64,000 bases of DNA from Alitta virens (Eukaryota; Annelida; Polychaeta; Phyllodocida; Nereididae), in contig OW028584.1 in NCBI GenBank assembly GCA_932294295.1, positions 9,060,407 through 9,124,406 of the forward strand. The letters are read 5' to 3'. The first letter of the stretch is position 1. Every line of letters begins with the position of its first letter. The position numbers and the translations under genes were made by a program. Below are positions 32,757-43,410 of this stretch, piece after piece. The notes beneath the pieces were generated by a model that did not search any database, had not been told where the DNA came from, and saw only the letters and a program-made list of their open reading frames with translations.

Positions 32757-33229
32757 TGAGCAATGGATTACCATTCGCGATGAGCACTGGATTACTAAGA
32801 AGAATTGTGACAGGGACACTTACGGGAAAGATTGAAAGAAGATAATTGTGTAATAGACACTTATATGTGAAAGACACTCATGTGAAAGATTAGACAGAAC
32901 AAGGAATGTGATTAAGACTTGTGTGAAAGAAAGATGTATATAAAATGTACACATTGATGATTTTTCAAGTTTAGTACTCTATTGAGTTTCATTGTTGAGC
33001 TGATTAATTTTGAATGATCATTGATTAAAATAAAATAATACTCAATGACGTTGATGTTCAAAGTAAAGCTGATTAATTACTGGAATATGATAATTTACAG
33101 AGAATGGTAAAATGACACATATATAAAGTCAAATTGTGAAAAGCAAAACTTAAAGTAAATTTTACAATTGATTCACTGACTTTATAAATCTTAAATGAGA
33201 GTAACATTTTGTCTAGAGTAAAGGAGGAG
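32757..33229 (+). other. Element C 3' untranslated part
   Basis: AT-rich non-coding part between the integrase stop and the 3' LTR. It includes a short repeated block GGATTACCATTCGTGATGAG / CATTCGCGATGAGC at the start and ends in the purine tract AGAGTAAAGGAGGAG. Confidence 0.75.
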
Positions 33230-33371
33230 TGTTGCAAATACGATTTCGTTTACTATAAGTGCCATTCCGTTTACTCTTAACGATTCCTTACTACGATCAT
33301 TAATGTATGTGCGCATGCTCAAATAAAGAGAGATCTTCGAACGGAGCGATGTGTTGAAGTTGTTACTAACA
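33230..33371 (+). repeat. Element C 3' LTR
   Basis: 142 bp, 140 identical to the 5' LTR, followed by the duplication GTATA. Confidence 0.95.
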
Positions 33372-33376
33372 GTATA

Positions 33377-34900
33377 TACAACCTTTCAAAATAAGGACAG
33401 TAAGCAATCTTCAATAAGGACAGTAAGCAATCTTCACAATAATGTAAATGTTGTATTATATCATACCTTTCTAACACCATAGGCATACTTTCTTGACTTT
33501 TACACACAGATACAGAAATGTAAATGCAACTTTTCTCAATGCAGTGAAATCAAAGTCCATTATCGTGTACAGCTTTTCAAGTTGTTATAGTCACTTCCCA
33601 AGAAGAATCAGGTCAGACCAAGTAGTATCCTTTAATTGAGTTAAGTTATTACAATAATAATTTGTCATGGTTGGTTGCACCTGTGTACTCGGTTTAGGAT
33701 TAATTTAACAAAACAAAACACATTTTGCTTTGAAATCAAGAAACGATTAATACTTACAAACACTCTAGTTCAGTCAACAGCCTATTTTTACCATTTAACT
33801 TCTCTCATACAAACAAATACAGCTTTCTCAAGAATTAGTCTGAAAAAGCAACCCTAACATCTACCTTTCACTGAATAATGACCGGTATGTTGCTGCATAC
33901 AACTGTAAGCAGTCTTTATTATCTGCCTACCTGTTGATTCATACCTGCAAATAGATTTACGAACTTTATTCTACAATTTTATAATATGATCATTACAATA
34001 TTAATATAGCACAAATTATTACAGGATATCTCAAATGCACTATACGTGTATATCATAAAACAAATAGGTTTGAAAATATGGTAGTAAAACAATAACAATT
34101 CTGCATAAAAAATATAAAACAAATTATCTAGATTAGGTAATGTAAAAGTTATGTGGAGAGATTAATGTACTGTATTTCTGCACCTAATGGGCTAATTGTA
34201 ACAGGCGGGGGGGGGGGGGTCATACTACAGAAACAGTCCTTTTGCTGTCCCGTGACTTAATTAGCAGAGGCAGGATCTATTTGTGACTTTTCATTTTATT
34301 TTCACACATTGCAATTACTGTAGAAGCTATAAACTGTAAAATAAAGTATTTTCCATGTGTTTTAAAACTATTTAAGGTATCTTAATTTTGGCAAGGAAAT
34401 GGTACCAAATAGCTCTCACAAATAAAAGAGTAGAAATTATTTTTTACGCAAAATATGATTTAAGAGTCCATCCCACACTGTTAAGTCATTACCATAACAT
34501 ACTCCAGTTTGTGATCAGCATTTTCAGCCCCGTTCACACAGAGACGAGTGACCACGGACATCAAAGACGGACTATATGTGCTCACTCATGGTCAATTGGC
34601 GGGAGGCTATTAATCATGTGTAAATTCTTTTGACAAGCTACCACTCGGTGGATGTCTGTCGACCGCTCAACTGACATTCGCCAGCCACTCCGCGGAAGAA
34701 TGACAGGTGGGTCCTGGAGAAGCCAGGGTGACGGTCGATGGTTGAAGAGCATTACCAGAGTGTTTTCCGAGTGATCCCCAATCCCAATGATGTGCATACT
34801 GTGCAGCCTTCGTTTTAAACTGATTAAATTCGCCAGCTGATGCTTGTGTTACAAGGAAAAATATGCCGAAAAACCTTTAATTATTATGTATGCATAATAA
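33377..34900. other. Non-coding 5' flank of the TLR gene
   Basis: AT-rich, no recognised gene. Includes a G13-14 run near 34206-34219, a short duplicated block near 33391-33434 (AGGACAGTAAGCAATCTTC twice) and a GC-rich patch at 34540-34800 whose vocabulary and a TGTAAATTCTTTTGAC block resemble the inverse of 27690-27715. An upstream 5'-UTR exon of the TLR may lie here or further left; none could be identified. Confidence 0.55.
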
Positions 34901-34909
34901 GTTGATCCT

Positions 34910-34939
34910 TTTAATGTGTTTTGGTATTGCTCTTGCAGA
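34910..34939 (+). promoter_or_regulatory. Likely 3' splice site just before the TLR start codon
   Basis: TTTTGGTATTGCTCTTGCAG ends at 34938 and the next bases are A-ATG. A splice acceptor abutting the start codon implies a separate 5'-UTR exon with the whole receptor in one coding exon. Inference from the motif only. Confidence 0.55.
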
Positions 34940-37631
34940 ATGGCCCGCGGGTTCCTCCTGGTTGCATTGGCTGCGCTGGTGACTCAGGCACTAACATTTG
35001 AGCACTGCCCAACGTATCGGGGGTATGGATCATGCCCATGCTCTCCTGTTGAGGCCAATACCCTTTGCTGCAACAAATGTGACCTTCCAGAAATCCCTTC
35101 ATTTGCAGGGAACAACTGGAGGTACTTGGATTTGTCAAGCAATGAAATCAGTCGCCTTCGCAATGGTGCATTTCTTGGATATGAGCAATTGGAGGAGCTT
35201 GATCTTTCCCACAACCATATATTCATGGTGGAAAGGGATGCTTTCCGGGGATTAACCAAGTTGACGTTTCTGAACTTATACAACAATGATGACTGCTTGA
35301 ACTGGACAATAAACCATTCTCACGATTTGCTAGCTCTGACAAAGCTTGATATTTCCTTGCCTTCACGAAACCTTCAATCAGCTAAATTTGGCGAATGCTA
35401 CTTCAGTCTGCTACAGGATACTGTGACATTCCTAAAAAACTTGACTGTGCTGAATATGGCTTACTTCACACCCTTTCTATTACCCTCATTTGCAAATCTC
35501 GAATTCTTGCATGAAATAAACCTCTGGTCATCATTCCAGTTGCCGATCATAGTTCAGGACAGCTCATTTCTTTCTTTACAAAACATTTCTCGTCTACACA
35601 TATTTCTGGATGCACGAGAAAGCGATACTCTCATCAACATCTGGGAAAATGCTACCCTCCCATTTGAAGAAGTTCATCTCATTACTGAGTATAACCAATA
35701 TGCTTGTGTTAGAGGAAATGGTTGCTTTACTAGCTATGTGTACAAGTCTATTCCAGAAACCAACAATTCAAAGTTCGACCACAATCAATAGTCTGCAGGA
35801 CTTCAGCACCCGTGAATACAGGCAATTCTTTGGGCAACCAACTTATTATTTTGATGAATATCACATGGAAGCATTTGGTGATCCAGTTGAAGTTCACACA
35901 CTTTTGGCCACTCTATGTTCTTTTTTGCAAACTTCTCGAAGATTGAACTTCAGATTTGCTCTGTTTGTGTCAGTGAAGTTAAACAAGAATCAACCATCTG
36001 ACGAAATTGGTGTTCTTAACTTTATGACAACTTACTCAAAAGAAGGATTGGAAGCACTGGCAAGAGTAAACAAAGACATACGAACCTCAACCCCCGAAAT
36101 TAAAATACCATTGGAGCAATGCCGTGGCAGTAGAGGGATTCTGCTTGCTGGAGAATTATCTGTTACAAGTCTGGTGGAAAACGTCTGCGTTCTTTACTTG
36201 GACTACCACGTGGAATGTGACACTACCAAAACAAAAGATCCTAATGAGCTGAATTTCACAGATATTGCTTTCAGACCAAGGAATACTTCAGTGCCATCCT
36301 ATTTGAGGTTCCTCAGTTTATCTGGCACTCCCCTTGGCAGCCTCACTGTAGGGGATCAGAGTATTGGTAGTCTCCTATATCTGAATCTGTCAAATTGCAA
36401 GATTGATGTCATCAACCCAGACTTCTTGAGACTTCCAAATTTGCAAATCCTGGATGTCAGTGACAATCCTCTGGAACTTTGCAATTCACATACAGACAGC
36501 TTATGCATTGGTTCCCAAACATGGCAACATTTGAGCCAGTTGAAAAGTCTCTATTTCAATGGTCTTCCTCCATTGGTGTGGAACAGTGTGAGTGCTTTCT
36601 CATCTTTGGAGACTTTATCAATAAAAAGCAACCAGCTTGATCAGATGCCTCTTTCAGCTTTACAAAATTCACCCAACATAACTAACCTAGACCTTTCCAA
36701 AAACTTCATCAATTCTCTCAATTTAGATGCATTTCGAGCTTTGCCTAAATTGACCTACTTGGATCTCTCAGAAAACCATATTGACTCCTTTTATGGTGAA
36801 CTCATATCATATTTAGAGTCATCCAGGACAGACATGATGATCAATATTCAGAATAATCCTTTACATTGCAACTGCGACAACCTCAACACATTCAGATCCA
36901 TGCTGAACACCAGCATTTTTTTGGGCTTGAATTCCACACTTTGTCACGTTGTAAACAACAAAAACATGATAACAGAGAGAAATTTGCTAGTGCTTGAAGT
37001 GGAATGCAATGACTGGTTCATCAAACTCAAGCAGGCTGGGTACATCATTGGCAGCATGTTAGCTGTTGCAGTAGGCATTGCTTTGATGGGAATGCTGTAC
37101 CGCAAGAGGTGGGCAATTGTCAGGAAATGCTTAATATGGAAGGAATGCAAAACCATTGCAGTCCAGAAACATGCCAGGTTACATAATGAAGAGCATGCAG
37201 ATTATACTTATGATGCTTTTGTGGCTCATAACCATGATGAAGATTGCCAGTGGGTAATAAACGACCTGTTGCCTAGACTGGAAGACAACCATGGTCTTAA
37301 GCTTTGCATTGGACAAAGGGATTTTGTCGCTGGCTTTCCAATTATGGAGAATATAGCAAATGCAGTGCAGAACAGCAGGCATACGATCATTGTTCTCTCA
37401 GATGCCTTCGTGTCTAGTATGTGGTGTGAGACAGAGCTCCAATTAGCTCTAGCAAGGGGTTTGCATCACCCTATTGTAGTCATTCTGGATCCAGCAGTGC
37501 TGAAAAACCCAACTTTGTCCAAAACAACCAAGCAGGTTTTGAAAACGGCAACTTATTTAGAGTACCCCAAAGATAACGTAGAAGCACAGGATTGCTTCTG
37601 GCACAGGTTGCACATAGCTGTAGTAAAATAA
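34940..37631 (+). CDS. Toll-like receptor with one apparent frameshift
   Basis: Membrane receptor of the TLR family, about 896 residues if the frameshift is ignored. Signal peptide MARGFLLVALAALVTQAL; Cys-rich LRR N-cap (CPCSP, CCNKC); leucine-rich repeats (RYLDLSSNEI, EELDLSHNHI, TFLNLYNN, later TNLDLSKNFI, TYLDLSENHI); LRR C-cap with HCNCDN at about residues 637-690; one transmembrane helix (IIGSMLAVAVGIALMGML, about 697-719); cytoplasmic TIR domain from YTYDAFVAHN (about 753-893) with the BB loop RDFVAGFPI and terminal CFWHRL. A single C-cap gives the vertebrate-like architecture. The first ORF stops at 35791 and the rest is open one base later to 37631; one extra base near 35789-35792 would explain it. 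Start chosen at the signal peptide Met, directly after a splice acceptor. It may be a polymorphic pseudogene, an assembly error or real. Confidence 0.92.
35786..35795 (+). other. Frame change inside the TLR ectodomain
   Basis: The upstream frame reads SKFDHNQ then TAG. The downstream frame reads SLQDFSTREYRQFF and is open for 600 codons through LRRs, TM and TIR. CAATCAATAGTC contains a short CAAT repeat where a one-base gain could have occurred. No GT-AG intron fits here. Confidence 0.75.
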
Positions 37632-37682
37632 ACAAGCAAAGTAAATAAGGATATACCTAATTGAGCAAAACATATATGTGTG

Positions 37683-37688
37683 AATAAA
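37683..37688 (+). terminator. TLR polyadenylation signal
   Basis: AATAAA 52 bases after the TLR stop codon. Another AATAAA overlaps the stop itself (TAAAATAAAC). Confidence 0.6.
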
Positions 37689-38131
37689 TGTTAAATGTGA
37701 GTCATTAAATATAACACACGATATGCCTTGCCCTATCTGGTTGAGAACTGGTGACAGCATACCCTGTGTCTATGTTGGTGTCTGTAAGGCATTATCAGTC
37801 CTCCTACAAAGTTGTTTTCTGGCTGACTGGGAAAATTATTAAAATGAAATGAAACAGATTAGCTGACATAAATGATTTATTATACGGTCTAATGTAGCTG
37901 GCCAACTATATTTCTGACAATCTTTTGCATAGTTTATTCACCAGTATGGCAGCAAGATCGTATGTTAGTCTAGCTGGTAATGAATATATAATATTTTGGT
38001 GACAATTAATATCCCGTGTCCACTTTCACCTGATTAATTCATGTCTATATATTTCACCATATTTCGTAGGTCATATTTGTCACATCATATTTTAATAATT
38101 GTGTATCACGTGATTTTTTACCAACAGATTG

Positions 38132-38187
38132 TACACTGTAAACACTGTAATTTTGTAAACACTGTAAACACTGTAAACACTGTAAAC
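38132..38187. repeat. Tandem repeat of GTAAACACTGT
   Basis: About five 11-bp units, one of them interrupted by TTTT. Confidence 0.9.
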
Positions 38188-38635
38188 CTGTTGCATTTTT
38201 TTTACTTGATGTAAACTTATTATTCAGAATACTTTATAGTATCCTTATCCCATACACATGTATTAAAGAATTTGTTAGCATCTTGATTGTTAGGTATATA
38301 TTTGTACAATCATAATTGATTGAATGAGATCATAGTAATGCATTGTTTGTCAAAGCAGAATTATTTTGTAGCTTATTTAGTCGGAGCATGTAGCATGTTA
38401 GTCTTGTTGTGTTTTCGTTATTTTATGTCAATGTTCAGTATACTATGGAATATTATTATTGTAATTCATATTAAATGTCATGTAATGGGTTCAATAAATT
38501 GTCAAAATCTGGCACAAATCAGGTTGTTTATGTGCTGAAAAATGGAACTCAACAATGAGATAAATAAGATGTAACGCCATGGCTAAAGCAAAGCATTTTA
38601 CGAGGCAATGGAATATTATTACTGCAAGTGCTTCA

Positions 38636-38870
38636 GAGCTGCTGTGGTCTAGTGGTTAAGGTGTTCGCCTGTAATCCGCAAAGTTGTGGGTTCAAACCCC
38701 TACCATGGCATCAAAAAGTTCGGCAGATCTTCTTCAACCATTGGCTGACCCGACCAGGTGCAATGGGCAATTTGGCAGTTGCAATGGGTACTTGGCATTA
38801 GGCACCCACAGTGATAGCACTGGTTTGAGCTCTTAAGCCCCTGCAGTTAAAAAAAGGTGAAATTCTGATG
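38636..38870 (+). mobile_element. tRNA-derived SINE
   Basis: The head has box A TGGTCTAGTGG (38645-38655) and box B GGTTCAAACCC (38689-38699) with tRNA-like spacing, but the acceptor-stem halves do not pair, so it is not a functional tRNA. An unrelated body follows (GGTGCAATGGGCAATTTGGC, TTAGGCACCCACAGTGATAGC) with an A-rich tail near 38849. Confidence 0.75.
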
Positions 38871-39747
38871 ATCTCTGATGTAGTGTTTTCAGTATTGCGC
38901 CATGGGAATCACGTCAATCGGTTTAAATAAGTCAAAACTACCTCTTTTTTTTTCTCCAATTTGCTGCACTGTATACCCAAAATTTTGCTGATGAAGTGTA
39001 CTCTGTTTGCATATGTTATAGCTTTAACTATAATCATCTCAAACACACAATTTGGAAACCTTATCAACAGATAAGCAACCCAAATAAATCTAGATCAAGC
39101 TCTGATATACATTACTGTATGACCAATCAGAGAGGGAACTGTCAGGACGGAATTTCATTAAGCCTTGATTACGGGTTCAAGCCGTGGAATTAGTTCGCCA
39201 GTTATCCACCAGGAGTCCCCCACTCAGATTTGTTTTTGCCGCATAAGTTAGTGTTTCTGACTGTTCCACTGGATGGTAGGATAAGAATTGGTGAAATAAG
39301 ATTGTTATTTGTAGATAAAAAAAAAAAAACATAGGCTACACTACAGCAAAACTTGCATCGAATTCCATGTCGCACAAAGGCATCAATAAAATTAGCTAGG
39401 GTTACAAAGGCCTAAATGCAAAAATATGGAATTTCGACCTGGATTTCTTCAAATTTTAATCAATTTCTGTCGCATTTTTGAATTCACATTTCGTTGATAA
39501 TACATGACAGCCATTGCCGCCTATTTCCACCAAAACTCGCTAGAGGGCTCCGGCGAAATCACGGATTGATAAGCTTTTGTGTTAACGATATTTTAAATAC
39601 GGGACAGAACTATTTCAAAATTAATTTTTTTATGGAATAGGGGAGTTGAATTTTTCGACTAATACAGAATGTCGTTGGAGGCTGGCAATAGTGAATCCCT
39701 TGAAGCAGCAAACGCGAATTTGATAATGCTCTTTAAAACGATGTTTC

Positions 39748-39945
39748 CAGTGGCTTTTTCATGAATATTTGAGTGTGATACAAGAGTAAACAGAGTAGTC
39801 CTCATGTCGAAAACGAAGAAACGAGGTATGCTGCGGTATTGATTGAGAAAACTGGCATAAATGTCAAATTCCAAGAATTCTTATGCAAGTCGTTCCGACC
39901 CTACATCTCATCTGATGCAATGTAGGTCGGTTCTGGCTACCATAA
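39748..39945 (-). repeat. Dispersed repeat, inverted partner of 23042-23190
   Basis: The reverse complement reads TGGTAGCCAGAACCGACCTA, then GACATTTATGCCAGTT, and ends near GACTACTCTGTTTACTC. It folds locally (CCGACCTACATTGCAT / GATGAGATGTAGGGTCGG). Confidence 0.75.
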
Positions 39946-39984
39946 AATTACTCCGGCCTGTCCAATAGGCTGGTGGGTGAAACG

Positions 39985-40145
39985 CTTTTGTTTCTGGAAC
40001 AGAACTCGAACACTAATGTACTTATCCTTACCAAGTATCATACACTGTAATTATCTATATGGCCCAGAGGTGGCTTTTGATAGTCACATTGACATATTTC
40101 GACAAAGATTTGAAAAATATTTAAAAAAATTTTATTATTTGTTCA
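39985..40145 (+). repeat. Dispersed repeat of the CAGAACTC / AGTCACATTG family
   Basis: TTTGTTTCTGGAACAGAACTC and later TGATAGTCACATTGACATATTTCG parallel 55880-56000 (GTTTCAGGGGCAGAACTC and GGTAGTCACATTGGCATGTCTC). Confidence 0.65.
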
Positions 40146-40332
40146 AGATAACCTTGTCAGATGTCTGAACCAAATCCTAAATTAACCAGTCATCGTCTGC
40201 ATTATTATTAAATACCTGCTGATGAGCAACTGGCTTGCCTAACATGACCAACAAAATGTATAGTACTTTTTCTTCAGATAATTAGAAATTAGCTCAATCA
40301 AAATAGACTGGTGTCCTTCAAAAGGCTACTTA

Positions 40333-40953
40333 AGCCCCCCTCTCACATACCCGGTTTTGCCGTAGTGAAGCCGTAGTATGACGTAACGGTTACGCAACGC
40401 GATTCTCAGCTCCAACCCGACGGCTACCCGACGGCTACCCGACGGCTACCCGTGGATACCCAAATTCAATGTGTGCATTGAATTCCCGTGGCAAAATCGC
40501 AGGTGTCCAAAAGTAAACAGTTATTCCTACAACTCGGCGGATTACCCCTCGAAGTCGTCGAGTCACCCCTGGAGGCCGTCGAGTCACTCGACGACTTGGA
40601 CGGGTTTCCCGTCGCTAATTTTAGGCGTAGTGAACAGGACGGCTTGTTCAGGGCTAGTAGGAGCAACTCGACGAGTAGTAGGAGTAACTCGACGGCTTCC
40701 AGGAGTAACCCGTCGAGTTGTAGGAGTAACTCGCCGACTGCTACCAGTGTCAGCGTAGGCAGGGAGAAGGGTTGTATATACTTTAAAAGGCTGCTGCTCC
40801 CCTAATATTAGTCTGATTTTCGTCAAATAAGAATGAGTTATAGTATAGTTCATACTGATTCCATACATTTTTCGGATCGTAAATAGACCAAATATTAAGC
40901 GAGATATTCGACTGAGAAGGCAGGGAGGCGGCAAATACTGGTGCTCCCTGCAA
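40333..40953 (+). mobile_element. Partial copy of the AGCCCCCCTCTCACATA TIR element
   Basis: Starts with AGCCCCCCTCTCACATACCCGGTTTTGCCGTAGTGAAG, as does the intact element at 43083, preceded by TTA (a TWA target). It contains GACGGCTACCC in triplicate (40418-40452) and the CGTCGAGT/ACTCGACG word field. ORFs rich in Ser, Arg and Asn here are artefacts of the words. No right terminal inverted repeat was found; the copy changes into a patchwork at 40954. Confidence 0.8.
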
Positions 40954-41159
40954 AATAGTAAATGGCTTTATCTGCAAACAAAGTTTAGATTTTGAAAATC
41001 TGACAACAATTGAATCAGAATATATCACTTGCCAGCATCCAGTGATACAGATGCAGGAACTATGGACATATCCAGTCATCTGTCTATCTACATATCTACA
41101 TATCTATACTCTATGAGGTATTACTAACTTTATTAACAAGAATATTCTTGTTTGTGCCT
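40954..41159 (+). repeat. Three-block patchwork with sources 3-6.5 kb downstream
   Basis: Block a (40954-41028) is the reverse complement of 47415-47488. Block b (41028-41081) equals 45561-45614 in element D gag with one mismatch. Block c (41080-41159) equals 44526-44605 with one mismatch. Neighbouring blocks overlap by one or two bases (AC, CT). Confidence 0.88.
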
Positions 41160-41403
41160 ATCTACCAACAGTAATTTAAGAAAAGTGAAAGTTCAACAAA
41201 ATAAAGCTGTTCAAGCATTATTCAATATAAATAAGAGAACAAGACTTCAACCATACTACAGAAAAGCAAATATTTTGACAAAAGAAAGCCTTATTGACCT
41301 GTCTCTACTTAAAATTTCTTATAGATATGTTAATAATATACTCCCAAAACGCATAGTAAATCTCTTTGCAACCACCTCAACATACCTCACAAATATACAG
41401 TAA
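41160..41403 (+). pseudogene. LINE reverse transcriptase C-terminal fragment
   Basis: Reads NLRKVKVQQNKAVQALFNIN, then TRLQPYYRKANILTKESLID, LSLLKISYRYVNNILPKRIV, the conserved tail of non-LTR RT proteins. The 5' part is absent. The sequence after the stop (41404-41870), with an internal GGGGATACATC / GATGTATCCCC pair near 41706 and 41750, may be the 3' UTR of the same element. Confidence 0.75.
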
Positions 41404-42330
41404 AGGTTTTCTGGCAAGATCACCACATTTATGGTTACACTTGCCCATCAATATTAAAAGTAAGAACAATATTAAATTATTTACTAAATGTTTTTGTTAT
41501 TTACTAAATGTTTTGTCATTACAAATGTAATTAACTAAAGTTGTTATTAAATTGTAATTTTCTCAATAAGTTGAAATATTGTATTTTGCAATGTTTTATG
41601 ACACATACTCGTGTTGTACTGTTCCTTATTTAATTTTTATTATTTTTATTTTTTCTCTATTTTTGTTACTTTATTAATAATAAATTCTAAATGTTAAATA
41701 TAATAGGGGATACATCCACCCTTGGGTAATGGTATTTTGTAAATACTCAGATGTATCCCCTTCCAACACATTATATGTTATTTTTATACATGCTTTTTGT
41801 CACATATACTTGTAAATTAATGTACTTGAGTGTTGGTGAATAATAAAATGTCTAAATGTTTGATTCATTATAAAATGTAAATAACATGTAATCATAGGGT
41901 TATGATGAAATAGTATGTTCAGAGTTGTACAATATAGTGTAAATATCTACTTTAAACTTTGATAGGCCAAATGTAGGCCTAAAGCATTGCAATGTTGTGC
42001 AATTTAAATCCATCTCATATCTTAGCAATCCTCAGTTATAATTGAATATCTATCATGTAGAAATGTTAGATCAGCCATGTAAATGTCATGAATCAATTAT
42101 TTCGAAGTTAGTGAAAAATGTTAATTTATGTCTATGCTATTTTATTCACAGTGCTAATCTGCCATCGATTGGCGACTGTGCAGAGGTTTGGGATAGGAAA
42201 CTCAATTAAAGGTGATGGTTATGGCATTGCAAATTGGATATTGTTTATACATTATTGCGTTTTATTACACTTTATCAAGGTCATTGATGGCGCAAGTAAT
42301 GATGGGAATTATATAGTGTTATTTATGGTT
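41404..42330. other. AT-rich non-coding stretch
   Basis: Probably LINE 3' UTR on the left and the 5' LTR of element D on the right. No gene is recognised. Confidence 0.5.
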
Positions 42331-42404
42331 TTGTTTTAGGTTGCCATCCGGCTGTTTGTTTTTAATAAAAGGGAGAAAAGACTGCTTTTGTGCATGTTCT
42401 TCAA

Positions 42405-42422
42405 TGGTGTCAGAAGTGGGAT
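42405..42422 (+). promoter_or_regulatory. Element D primer binding site (tRNA-Leu type)
   Basis: TGGTGTCAGAAGTGGGAT follows the LTR end CA after one base. It matches the 3' end complement of a tRNA-Leu and is common in gypsy elements. Confidence 0.85.
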
Positions 42423-42504
42423 CTGATGATAGAAGCCGGATGGTTTGGGGGAGGCTATGAACCCATTGCATTGGAGTGGTGGTGAGTGCAGTCATTCACA
42501 ATTG

Positions 42505-42660
42505 CCTGCAGAGACCGTCAACCACCTGCAGTGACTGTCAACCGCTTGCAGTGACTATCGACCACCTGCAGTGACTTTGGCGACTGCCAGCAGCCGTCAT
42601 CCGCCTGCAGTGATCACCTGCAACTACCTGCAGCAACTGCCTGCGACTGCTTGCATCTTC
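42505..42660. repeat. Degenerate tandem repeats around CCTGCAGTGAC
   Basis: About seven units of roughly 20 bases (ACCACCTGCAGTGACTGTCA-like) in the element D leader. Confidence 0.8.
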
Positions 42661-43329
42661 ATATAAGGTTGGGAGACTTTACTGCGTAGTTGACACAATG
42701 AACACAAACTGTAATTCTGGCCAATGATATTCAGTGATTTTGACTTTGGCCCTTATATAGATGAAGATTTTGCCAATGATGGTTGATGGACTTACCTCTG
42801 TTGATAACAATACCTTGATTACTGTCAGGTCTTGAATTGTTGATGTTCTGACTTACATGTTTTGTAAGATTTATGCAATGATAAATTGTTGAATACTGTC
42901 AATTTTACTAAGTTGGTGAATCACAAATGCATTTTGGTTAATCGCTAAACATTCAGGCGTTCAGATTAGTAAAATTGTTATTGTAGTGATCGGTTAGTTG
43001 AGATCCGTAACACAATGGAGGATCAACTGAAGGCTCTAAGAGAAGAACTGGAGGACTTGAAAAAGGGGAGGGTCGATGCTAAAGCCCCCCTCTCACATAG
43101 CCGGTTTTGCCGTAGTGAAGCCGTAGTATGACGTAACGGTTACGCAACACGATTCTCGGCTCCAAGCCGACGGCAAGCTGACGGCAAACCGGCAATTATC
43201 GGCGATACTGGTTGAGTCTCTCCTGGGACTCGGGCCCAAACCGGGATTCTCGGGCCCGGTAGCCGGAAATTCAATGTGTGCATTGAATTCCCGTGGCAAA
43301 ATCGCGGGTGTCCAAAAGTAAACAATAAA

Positions 43330-43410
43330 CCCTGGAGGCCATCGAGTCACCCCTGGAGGCCGTCGAGTCACCCCTGGAGGCCGTCGAGTCACCCCTGGAG
43401 GCCGTCCAGT
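43330..43410. repeat. 20-bp tandem repeat CCCTGGAGGCCGTCGAGTCA
   Basis: Four nearly identical units inside the left arm of the TIR element. Confidence 0.95.

Larger units (their letters stand above)
27896..33371 (+). mobile_element. Element C: Ty3/gypsy LTR retrotransposon, conventional order
   Basis: A complete LTR element with target duplication GTATA (27891-27895 and 33372-33376), 142-bp LTRs differing at only two positions, a tRNA-Ser type primer binding site and a purine tract (AAAGGAGGAG) before the 3' LTR. The order is gag, protease, RT, RNase H, integrase, as in Mag-like gypsy elements. Several stops and frameshifts, and an internal inverted self-copy at 29594-29660, make this copy inactive. 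Confidence 0.93.
37689..40332. other. Non-coding 3' flank of the TLR gene with repeats
   Basis: No gene recognised. Contains an 11-bp tandem (GTAAACACTGT) at 38132-38187, a tRNA-derived SINE at 38636, and dispersed repeats at 39748 and 39985. The rest is AT-rich. Confidence 0.6.

Noticed and set aside
13220..33371. Endogenous retroviruses with env
   Set aside because: No env-like frame with signal peptide and transmembrane segment follows pol in A, B or C.
38636..38710. Functional tRNA gene
   Set aside because: Boxes A and B are present, but the acceptor-stem halves do not pair and a SINE-like body follows.
40471..40805. Ser/Arg/Asn-rich ORFs (also 43271-43607 and 44894-45193) as coding sequence
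   Set aside because: They follow from the repeated GTCGAGT and AACTCGACG words, occur in several frames, and lie inside TIR elements.
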